A DNA stretch of 36,068 nucleotides from Chara braunii (Eukaryota; Streptophyta; Charophyceae; Charales; Characeae). Position numbers and translations under genes: made by a program. The stretch's first letter is position 1. Every line of letters starts with the position of its first letter. Under the pieces are notes generated by a model, which saw nothing but the letters and a program-made list of their open reading frames with translations, was not told the origin of the DNA and did not search any database. The DNA lies in assembly GCA_003427395.1 (NCBI GenBank), contig BFEA01000780.1:8122-44189 (forward strand). Direction: 5' to 3'. This document shows, in pieces, positions 28,498 through 36,068 of this stretch.

Positions 28498-29759
28498 TGT
28501 GATAACCCGTCCAAACACGGACTGAAACACAGCTGATTTCTGAGTTTTGCTCATAGACTGAATGCCCTACTGAGTTCCCCGCCTGCTAAGTCTGTGTGTG
28601 TGTGTGCTTGCTGGACTGCATGTNTGTNTGAGTGCTGGTTGGCTTGCGTGTGTGACCATGCCTGTCTGAGTGCTGGTTGGTATGAGTGTGTGTGTGTGTG
28701 GCCCGCCAGGGCACTTGTTCGTTCGTTGGGCCCTCAGGGCCGGTACTTACCTGTGGTCGTGGCTTCGAAGGGTTGCAGCAGGGAAAAAGCGCTCAAGTAG
28801 CGGGTAGGCCGGTACCGCACCCGGCAGGGGGGTAAATATGCAGGTACCGGAGGCCGAGCAAAAGAAGACAAAAGTGGCATTTTTAGAGGCCGGTAGTGTA
28901 GGCTAAGTCTAGCGGGTACCAGTCTGAGTCTAGGGCCTGTAGGGGCAATATCNGAGTCTGCAATGATGTTCCCTCCAAAAGGAGGAAGAGGTACCGGTTG
29001 CTTGGGAAGGCCAGCGGCCTGGAAGTCACCGCCCAAGAGGCAAAGCAGGCCNCTATATCTTCCGGCCGGGCNGAAGACNCGGCCTCTTTTTCGGTGTGCA
29101 AGTTTGGCGACACACTGGTGGAGCGCTGGAGGGAGCAGCGCTGGGTTGGAGCTGCGCTGCTGGGGAGGAAGAAGGAGGACAAGAGGGAGGAAGATGGAGG
29201 AAGGAAGGAGGAAGGGGGAGGAGCGCCAGGGGTACTTACCTGGCTATGGTGGCAGCCATCTTCATCACCTTGGTGGGTGCTGCAGCAAGGAGTCCCCAGC
29301 CGGGGAAAGCTACACCAAGAAGCTTCAGGGCAGGGTTGGACATGGCGGCCTGAGTCCAAGCAGCCATAGCTGCTTTGTGTTGTCCTTTGGGCATCAGAGC
29401 AAGGCCTAGTAGTCCGCCATAGCCTCGGCCCATGTGTATGAAGAGTGGGAGAGGCGCCCATGGCTATGGTGGACCTTGAGTGATACCTGCAGTAGGAAAG
29501 GGAATCGGACATGATTCTGGACCAGTCATTCAACATTGTACTATTATTTCTGGTATGAATAAGAGAAGGGGGAGATAAGGAGGAGGAGATAGCTGGGCGA
29601 AGAAGAAGAGCCTTGTCATCTTCTTTGCTGGTGTACTTCTTCTTCTTCTTCTTCTTCTACTCCTCTCTCTCTTCTCAAGTTCATTCATTTCTTTCTGCAA
29701 TTGGATGGCATTGTACTTCTCAGTGGATGTGTATTTCGAAATTGGCCAGGGTCATAACA
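28498..29759 (+). repeat. 3' LTR, full length (1262 bp)
   Basis: The LTR begins TGTGATAACCCGTCC right after the polypurine tract and ends GTCATAACA, giving TGT...ACA ends. It contains GT-rich repeats (28592-28702), where TGAGTGCTGGTTGG occurs twice, a GA-rich patch (29160-29220) and a CTT run (29636-29657). The last ~413 bp match the 5' LTR remnant. A 217-codon minus-strand frame inside it is not considered a gene. It contains five or more Ns. Confidence 0.88.
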
Positions 29760-29787
29760 ACCAACCTACGACCGGACAAGGCTAGGC

Positions 29788-29870
29788 ACTGACCTAGCTG
29801 AGTTGGTTCAGCAATGAACTGTTGAGATGCAGAGTCAAGTTGGAATCCTGATGGAACCAGATAAATGAAA
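29788..29870 (+). mobile_element. SINE tRNA-like head, truncated copy
   Basis: GACCTAGCTGAGTTGGTTCA (A box) and, about 38 bases on, AAGTTGGAATCCTGATGG (B box, one mismatch) with ATGAACTGTTGAGATGC between. This is the same head as at 13213 and 20345. The characteristic tail and A-run are absent. The sequence passes straight into LINE-derived sequence, and the 3' LTR ends 28 bp upstream. Confidence 0.65.
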
Positions 29871-29899
29871 TCAAGGACTGTTGCAAATAGGCCCAGGAC

Positions 29900-30840
29900 A
29901 ATGCCTGAAGTCTTCGGCTTTTGCCGACAATACGGCAGCAGTTGTCGCCCCGACGGTGCGCCAGCTGGGATACCTGAAGGCCGACTTGAGATACTCGGGC
30001 GACAGGGTCAACTGGGGAAAGTCGCGCGCTTTGCTGACGTAAGGCATGGGACAACCCTGGCAGCGGGCTGCGGTCGCCAAGCTAGCAAGGTGGAGCTCTT
30101 TCATCAGCTTGGGGGTCTTCGGAAAGGCGCTCGTGATCAACAACTCAGTGCTGGCCACCCTGTGGTACGTGGGCGCCATCCATATGCCTGGGAAGCAGAC
30201 ACTTGCACAGTTGAGAGGACAGCCATCCATGCATATCTATGGAGGGCAAGGGCGGACCCGGAGCTGGGCGACGAGGGCCGTATAAGCAGGGTGGCCTGGA
30301 CAAAATTGGTGCAGCCCAGGCAGGTGGGAGGCCTAGGGATCCTAGACCCTAGGCTGCAGATAGTCGCACTCCAGTTGAGGAACGTGGTTTGGCTGCTCCT
30401 CAGGACGGCAGGGGAACCATGGAGGGTTATAGCGGAGCGGCATGTGGCCTATGCGCTGAGGGTGCCACCCGAGTTGATGGAGCTCTGCCTTGTTAGTACA
30501 GGGCTGATACGACATATTCGATGGGGAGCGGTATGGTCCACCCCATTAGCACTATGGCGGGAAAAAAATGGAACTGCAGAGTAAGCTTCCTGAAACTGCA
30601 GATGTGGTATTCAATCAGCTCCTCTTCGACAACAGATTTATATGCGACATGCAAGGGGACCCCTTTCCTTGGCAGGGCCCGGGCGCCAATAGGCGAAGCG
30701 GGGAGTATATAAGGTTGGCCACCTCTGGGATGCCCAGTGGGGGAACTGGAGATCCGATGAAGAAACGACCAGTAGGCTCCTGGGACAGCCCAAACGGCTT
30801 CAGCGGCTGCGAGCTAAACCAACTCGGCTGTCAAATTTAA
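29900..30840 (+). pseudogene. Decayed LINE reverse transcriptase fragment
   Basis: Conceptual translation in shifting frames gives LINE RT landmarks in order. AFADNTAAVV near 29918 corresponds to the catalytic FADD box with Asp to Asn. Then come VNWGKSRALL (about 30005), GKALVINNSVLATLWYVG (30120-30170), RVAWTKLVQPRQVGGLGILD (30290-30350), and LLFDNRFICDMQGDPFPW (30568-30680), which resembles the start of the LINE frame at 6792. At least three frameshifts and an internal stop separate them. It is a second, older LINE relic on the plus strand, joined to the SINE head on its left. Confidence 0.8.
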
Positions 30841-30932
30841 AATAAAAAATCAAATTAAAAACACCCCCAATTTTTTTAATATTTTTTTTTTCATGCTTTT
30901 GACAGCTAAAATGGAGTTGTCCGGGCCCGGAC
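30827..30932. repeat. Foldback GCTGTCAAA...TTTTGACAGC plus 14-bp GC palindrome
   Basis: GCTGTCAAA (30827-30835) and TTTTGACAGC (30897-30906) are inverted and enclose A-rich then T-rich sequence, so the whole ~80 bp can fold back. GTCCGGGCCCGGAC (30919-30932) just outside is a perfect palindrome. The composition recalls the hAT-like element (CCCGGG next to A/T-rich), but the ends differ. Confidence 0.5.
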
Positions 30933-31514
30933 GTCCGGGACCCCCCTGACTGTCCGGCAAAAACTCACAGGTCGCGCACAGTTTTTAGTCTACGACATCC
31001 GAGTTTTTGATAAGCAGATTCATGTGTTTGCAGAGACTGTGCATTGTGCAGCTTTTGCCTGGGTTTGGACAGAGATTTCAATGAGAACATTGGGGTTGCA
31101 TATAATGATGAACCTACGTCAATTTTTTTCGGCAGCCAAGTGCTTTTGCTCTACTCCTACACCTGTTCATGCTTTGATCTGGGCCTCAGAGGACTTGCCT
31201 GTAAATGCTCAGCTTGGAGGGGTAGATTGGTAAGTTGCCTACAGCAGACAGGTACGCAGATTCTTGTGGGGACAAAGTTCCGACAAACTCGAAATTTCCG
31301 AAATTTTATGTGGCCGCTGATGCTTACCAGAGGACCATGACTGGACTAAACCTCCATCCGGAGGGGGGGGGTCTGCAGTTTAGAAGCCGAGAACGGTATG
31401 ACTGAAACTTGGTCTAGCATCAAAAGTAGAACGGACAAGGGACATATAGGTAACAATCAGTGCAGGGACCCCGTACTACCAGTAGGGATTTCCCAGCAAT
31501 TTGGGAACAGGGAG
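30933..31514. other. Intergenic, nothing recognised
   Basis: Two overlapping frames of 69 and 98 codons occur at 31024-31340, with no recognisable domain. No repeat family is identified. Confidence 0.45.
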
Positions 31515-31695
31515 ATCACAATACCGAATATAGACTGGTGTGGGGTTAGGTATGTCCAGTTCCGAGGGAGATGACATGACCAAATGCAGACAGAGTGGTG
31601 CAAGGTTAAGTACGTCCGTCCGGTTCCAACGACGATTACGATACCGAATGTAGACTGGAGTGAGGTTAGGTATGTCCGGTTCCAAGGGAGACTAC
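31515..31695. repeat. ~60-bp tandem repeat, three units
   Basis: ATACCGAAT(A/G)TAGACTGG, then GAGGTTAGGTATGTCC, then GGTTCCAAGGGAGA recurs at about 31521, 31579 (diverged) and 31641. Units 1 and 3 are the most alike. Confidence 0.75.
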
Positions 31696-31880
31696 GGTCT
31701 GCGGTGAGGTGCCCACCCTTTCTAGAGGGCTGGTAGGACCTCGACACACCGGTAAAGGAATAACTTAGCCATTGGAACCTATCGGTACAACCACTCAGTA
31801 TATCACTTGGTGTGTTGTGTGTTGGTTCAGTTACTCACTTCCTATGCAGTCAGTGCATTGCTCCACCCAGAGGATTAGCA

Positions 31881-32310
31881 GAGGAGCAGTTGGGGAGTTA
31901 AGAGGGAGCTTCGAGACGAACGAGATGACCTCCATCATGGGCTCCATGGCTATAGAAGTGGAGTGCGAGGTTGGAGAAGAAGAGAAGAAGAGAAGTGGAG
32001 GAGTTGGGGAGTTGTTAGCGAGCTTCGAGATGGGGGCGATGACCTCCGTTATTGACTCGATGGCTATGGATGTTGAGTATAAGGCCGAAGGAGATGAGTA
32101 GCGGAGCAGTTGGGGAATCATAAGGAAGCTTGGAGATGAGGGAGATGACCTTCATCATTGGTTTGATGGCTACGGCATCCAGTACGAGGTGGAAGAAGAA
32201 AAAAAATAGTGGAGCGGTTGGGAGTCAATAGGGGCCTTCGAGATGAGGTAGATGACCTCCAATGCTCTCCATCATTGGCTGCATGGCTATGGACGTGAAG
32301 CAGAAGCAAG
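31881..32310. repeat. ~104-116-bp minisatellite, four units
   Basis: Units starting near 31881, 31997, 32101 and 32209 share GGAG(C/G)AGTTGGGGAGT, then AGCTTCGAGATG, then GATGACCTCCATCATTGG, then ATGGCTATGGA and a GAAGAAGAA purine end. The first two units read in frame as a repeated Glu/Met-rich peptide (GELxxSFE...MTSxxxSMA). Later units shift frame. This could be a degraded repeat-encoding exon, but nothing supports a living gene. Confidence 0.78.
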
Positions 32311-33119
32311 GGCGTTATTGGAATTGGTTATGAAACAAACTCAATTATTGTCGTAGAAGAACTCCGCTCAGCCTTGTAAAAAACGTAGCAAGTGGCTACC
32401 AAACGCAAAGCCAAATTTACTATTTAGCAAATAACATCAACAGGCAAAATGAGGTTGAAGAAGAAGAGTATAGGGTTTTGAACCCCCATTGGGCATGCAG
32501 GGGCGGAGGACCTCGGTTGACCAAGAGGAGGAAGAAGAAAGAGGGGAACCACAGTAACGACTTATCTTCAGCTATGGCAGATTACCATCATCTCCTTGCA
32601 TGGCGCCACATAAAAAAGACCCCTCAAGTGTTCTTTTGAGTGGAGGCTTCACCCAAGAGTGTGGCCATACTGCTCCAGAGAAGCGAGGGAGAAGTTCTTT
32701 TGTGCGGTCTTATGTACAGCCCGCACAAGTGATGGGCATGACACGTTGGACAAAATAGTACCAAGAAGCGATTTAAGGGTAGAAGAGCTGAAGGGACAGC
32801 CATCGCCCACCGGTTCTTGGTTCAATCATGTATCTTTCGTTGTCAATGAGCAGTAAGAGCGACAGGAGGAGATATAGGGTGATGGTATGCTGGCGAGATG
32901 AGAGACAGTTGACATTGAGAGTGTTTTCCTCTTGTTGTATGTCCTCCCTCTGATCGTTTTCTAAGTATTTGTGCTTACCCAACTGAGCAGCCTTAACTAG
33001 TGCCAAAAAGTGTGCCAAACAGTCGGTGGTTCCACGTCTGGAGTGCCTACTGCACTCTTAGGGGGGCCGCTCGGTTCGGGGTGCCTGTGTTGTCTGTGGG
33101 TGATGACAGATGCTCGTCG
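32311..33119. other. Intergenic, nothing recognised
   Basis: No domain, RNA or repeat family is seen. Short frames at 32659 and 32773 are not convincing. Confidence 0.45.
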
Positions 33120-33190
33120 GAGTGTCTCCCTGGCTCAGTGGGTGGTGGGAACCAACAGTCTGCCAGGTTCAATCATGATGTGAGTAGGTC
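33120..33190 (+). mobile_element. Possible tRNA-like pol III promoter (SINE-like head)
   Basis: CTGGCTCAGTGGGTGG fits the A box, and AGGTTCAATCATG about 33 bases later is a partial B box. The head differs from the other SINE family (no GAACTGTTGA). No tail or duplication is recognised, so this may be chance or a different, decayed family. Confidence 0.35.
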
Positions 33191-33317
33191 ATGTGCTGCT
33201 TTGCTCCGTGTTGGATGTGTGGACGGCCTCGTCTGCACTCCACCGCTGCCATGCAGCCTGTCCTGCTTGCTTCGCATGTGGGTCTCTGATGTGTTTGCTG
33301 TGTGGTGTGGCCGTGTT

Positions 33318-33568
33318 GTTGGTGTTGCCTTGCGCTTCACTGCCTTGCCACCCTTCAGCTGGGCGTGCCTTCCGTGTCCTTTGCTTGCATACCTTGTAGT
33401 TTGGTTGCCTTGTTAATGTTGCCTTTTGCTTCACCGCATGGTTGCTACGCTGCTCATCCGCTCGTCCTGTCGTCCCTTGCAGTGTTGTTGCCTTGGTGGT
33501 GTTGCCTTGTGCATCACTGCCTGGTTGCCACGCCGCATGTCCTGTGTGCCGTGTCGTTCCTTGCAGTC
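33318..33568. repeat. ~83-bp diverged tandem repeat, three units
   Basis: GTTGCCTTG...GTTGCCTT(G/T)TGC(A/T)TCACTG/CGC...GGTTGC, then ...TCGT(C/T)CCTTGCAG recurs with starts near 33321, 33404 and 33487. Hydrophobic Cys/Leu-rich frames over this segment are repeat translations. Confidence 0.7.
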
Positions 33569-34425
33569 GTTTTTGGCGTTGTGCAGCCGTGTTCCCTCTA
33601 CTGGTTGCCTGGTGCTCTGCAGGGTTGCTGCTCGCTGCTATGTTCCACTTGGGGACAGTCTGCCTTCACCATGAGTCAAAGGGTTCATGACCCAAACCAT
33701 CCAATACGGAGATTCAGCCTCTTGATGAGTCAGCACAACTCCGTTGAAACAATCCTTCATCACCAGCTTTATTTTTTTTGGTCTTTGCATTTTTTGGGCT
33801 TGTACTTTTTTCTGGTTTCCTGTGTGGTGTCTTTCCCCTGGCTTGTGTGTTTGCGTGTTTCATGCCTTGTTGCTTCTTGGCTTGTTGGTGTCTTTTTGTT
33901 TCTCTTGTGGTTTCTCTGCCTTGTTTACCCCATTGTTCCCTAGTGCTGGTTGTCTGCCCATACGCCTCCCCCGTAGCCTCCAGCCTTTGTTCCTTGCTGT
34001 TGCTTTAGTTTGTCTGTCCTCTTGCTTTACCCTTTAACTTGATGTGTTTTATTTGTCTGAAGACCGTTCGTACGTTGGCATGCCTGTTTGGGGCTTGGGC
34101 TAATGTTTGGTTCCAGATGGCATTTCGATGAGCTGTTTTGAAGAGGGCCGTCTGGTGTGAATCATTTTTTGCTGGGGTCATATAACTTTACCACACACAC
34201 ATCACCAGATTCATCACACACACACACATGCACTAGATTGGGTATTATGGCTGTGACATACTAGTTTCTCAGACTTACTGTCATTCTTGTCAGGGGGTTG
34301 GATGGTCAGTCTGCTTGAATTGCAGGGTTGGGGTGAGTAAAAGTGGACCACTTTTCTCAGGGGTATCACTAACTCTGGGCGACGTGATGAGTCCTTATCC
34401 ATCAGTCCGTCAGATGAACCCTGGG
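33569..34425. other. T/G-rich spacer with a hammerhead-like relic and CA repeats
   Basis: 33706-33752 (CGGAGATTCAGCCTCTTGAT, then GAG...AACTCCGTTGAAACAATC) is related to the better motif at 34426-34481. CA runs lie at 34190-34230. A 213-codon frame (33302-33943) is compositionally biased and lacks a domain. No gene is supported. Confidence 0.5.
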
Positions 34426-34481
34426 CAGACTGTCGGAGTTCGACCGCCTGATGAGTTGGTGAACTCCAACGGAACAGTCTG
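34426..34481 (+). ncRNA. Hammerhead-ribozyme-like motif, probably degenerate
   Basis: The order is that of a type III hammerhead. CAGACTGT (34426-34433) is followed by C (34434; GTC cleavage triplet), a 13-nt stem I region, the core CTGATGA (34448-34454), stem II GTTGG/CCAAC with a TGAACT loop, GGAA in place of the core GAAA, and ACAGTCTG (34474-34481), which pairs perfectly with the first arm. Stem I pairs poorly, and one core A is G, so activity is doubtful. The precise nesting of three independent features makes chance less likely. Confidence 0.45.
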
Positions 34482-34735
34482 GCTGGAGCGTGTATAGGGA
34501 ACATGACCACACAACATACACACATACATGCACACACACACACACCTGCTCAAATGCTAGTTGATTTTACCTATCCCTACCATCTTCGGAGTCCGTTTCT
34601 CACCAGGAAATGGCAGGAATGGATAAATTGAGAAGCTAGAAGAGGCTGAAGATAAGGATGAGGATAAGAGGGGACCAGCACGGCTGATGCATCAACACAG
34701 TCAAAATCAACCACATCTGCGCACATAGGGTTGGC

Positions 34736-34739
<4 letters not shown>

Positions 34740-34791
<52 letters not shown>
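34740..34791. repeat. (GA)n microsatellite
   Basis: About 26 AG dinucleotides run uninterrupted. The Ser-Leu frame on the minus strand is an artefact. Confidence 0.95.
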
Positions 34792-34792
<1 letters not shown>

Positions 34793-34793
<1 letters not shown>

Positions 34794-35977
34794 ACAGGAG
34801 CACGTCCGGGGTGAAATTCTAGTAGCAGCATGATATGACCCAAAAGATTTGATTGTAATCTGTCAAAGATCACGAGCTGACAGCAATCGAGTTTGTTTGG
34901 TGGGTCGATTTAGACGCGGGACGGCTTCATCTGGATGGTGCTGTTCTTCTTCGTATTCGGGGTTGTCATCAATCGCCACGGGAGTGCAGTGGTTGACTTG
35001 GTGGTTCGTACCTCCACGTTACTCGGCTTCCCATACGCCGGATTGCGATAGGAGAGTGCTGCAGACATCAAGCTACTGACAGGTGGATCTGCAGGACAAT
35101 CTTTCAAGGGTGCGGCGTTTTAGACGACCAAATGGTAGTGTTTTCTAGGTTTTGTATTAGATTTAGACTCGCATTTGGTTTATTTCTGCCGGTAGTGGTG
35201 TCTGCTTTCTATTTGAAAGAAAGTGGGCGGGGCTATTGAATAGTCTGATGTTTTTTGTTTGAGTTTGACTGTGGCCGCTCTGTACTTCTTCCTTCCTTTT
35301 AGGACTTTTAAATAGTGGTTTGCCCTCATTTAAGGTTTCCTTCTTTACAAACCTGTGCCCATGTTACGATCGTTTTGGCACTTTTTAGGTGTTGTCCTTA
35401 GTTAGGGTATTCGTTGGAAATTTTCAGGAATTGTTTTTATTCGTCGTTTTAAGTTCGTTTTGAGGACTTCCGTCTTCGGGATTGTAGAAGGGGGGAGCTC
35501 GACCTGAGGTTCGAGATTTTGAGGCTCTTCACCCCTTTTAGTCGAAGCCAAAGCCAGGGAATGGCCTCGGGCACTGGGCGCTCAACAAAGTAACCTGCTG
35601 TTTCATCAATATCGGACGCCGACCAATGGCAGGCGGTTGAGGGTTCAAAAAACTTCAAATCCCTTTTTCTGCTCCGAAAAAAATGACTGGTTGTACTGTT
35701 GACAACCAATTGGCGGACATCTGAACAAAGCCTTATGGATTCTTTTTAGTTTTTCTAATACTTATCGGTTCATGTCTACCACTGGTATTTCACCCCGGGA
35801 TGGACAAACACGACAGCAAATAAGAATGGATAAGCGCAGAATAGAAAAACGATCGAGACGGATAACGATGGATGGATAGGGATATGGATAGAGATAGGGA
35901 TAAGATAAATAGCAGCGGGTATGACAAGGTTGATACCCAGACTAGAAAACTATGCTAAACCCTTACATTTCTATTAG
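34793..35977. other. Gene-free right end
   Basis: No gene is firmly supported. A plus-strand frame at about 34920-35050 reads as a hydrophobic segment (FIWMVLFFFVFGVVIN) after a TTTAG that could be a splice acceptor, so it might be an exon, at low confidence. An 86-codon minus-strand frame at 35449-35709 has normal amino-acid composition but no known domain. GGATAG-type words recur at 35870-35905. Confidence 0.4.
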
Positions 35978-36068
35978 AAAAGAAAGAAAAGAAAAGAAAA
36001 GAAAAGAAAAGAAAAGAAAGAAGAAAAAGAAAAAGAAAAGAAAAGGAGAAGAGAAGAGAAGAGAAGAA
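35978..36068. repeat. (AAAAG)n/(AGAAG)n simple repeat
   Basis: Purine pentamers AAAAG followed by GAGAA and AGAAG units continue to the window edge, so the array probably extends beyond it. Confidence 0.9.

Larger units (their letters stand above)
21074..29759 (+). mobile_element. Ty3/gypsy LTR retrotransposon, chromovirus-like, with truncated 5' LTR
   Basis: The element reads in order: 5' LTR remnant, primer site, ~1.5-kb leader, gag, protease, reverse transcriptase, RNase H, integrase, chromodomain-like end, polypurine tract, full 3' LTR. RT-RH before integrase defines Ty3/gypsy. The shared ~410 bp of the two LTRs differ at only about six positions plus a CTT repeat-length change, so the insertion is relatively young. 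The 5' LTR has lost its first ~850 bp, the protease region carries frameshifts, and N bases interrupt gag and RT. Transcription from this copy is unlikely because the U3 promoter side of the 5' LTR is missing. Confidence 0.93.

Noticed and set aside
28883-29536. 217-codon minus-strand frame
   Set aside because: It lies inside the 3' LTR, contains N codons, and its first part also appears in the 5' LTR remnant at 20814-21263 with a different continuation.
31515-32310. CRISPR-like array
   Set aside because: Units are contiguous and diverged with no unique spacers, and the genome is eukaryotic.
33302-33943. 213-codon Cys/Leu-rich plus-strand frame resembling a membrane protein
   Set aside because: Its first half overlaps an 83-bp tandem repeat, and the hydrophobicity follows from T/G-rich composition. 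No domain is visible.

Overview
The window looks like nuclear DNA from a green-lineage eukaryote, most plausibly a streptophyte alga resembling Chara. That organism call is inference. It rests on a plant-type Ty3/gypsy element primed by initiator-Met tRNA, two gene models with plant-like domain order, a very low gene density and abundant simple repeats. Short N runs lie mostly inside repeats and look like assembly ambiguity.

Only two host genes can be supported, both on the minus strand. At 8868-13157 there is a 1429-residue open frame for an ASNSD1-type asparagine-synthase-domain protein, with very large low-complexity inserts between its conserved blocks and a tail that reads into a tandem hairpin repeat. 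At 17525-19483 there is a TruB-family tRNA pseudouridine-55 synthase with a ~430-residue N-terminal extension. They are ~4.4 kb apart and need not be functionally linked.

The rest is mostly mobile DNA. From left to right: a TTAA-flanked MITE family (three copies plus a relic, 1-1732); a palindromic ~80-bp element (2151 and 4679); a tRNA-derived SINE family (3505, 13213, 20345, 29788), one copy with a clear target duplication; a non-autonomous hAT-like family with 8-bp target duplications (5124-6949 and 14202-14484), the first copy split by a 5'-truncated LINE carrying its own 14-bp duplication; a polyadenylated, 3'-truncated U6 snRNA retrocopy (15751-15827); a Ty3/gypsy chromovirus-like retrotransposon (21074-29759) with a truncated 5' LTR, frameshifted protease and otherwise long pol frame; and a second decayed LINE (29900-30840). 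From 31 kb onward there are several diverged minisatellites and two related hammerhead-ribozyme-like motifs about 720 bp apart.

Together the LINEs, SINEs and U6 retrocopy suggest an active LINE machinery that has moved short RNAs in trans. This is the most coherent system in the window. The hAT-like and TTAA elements indicate that DNA transposases have also acted in this genome, though no transposase gene is present here.
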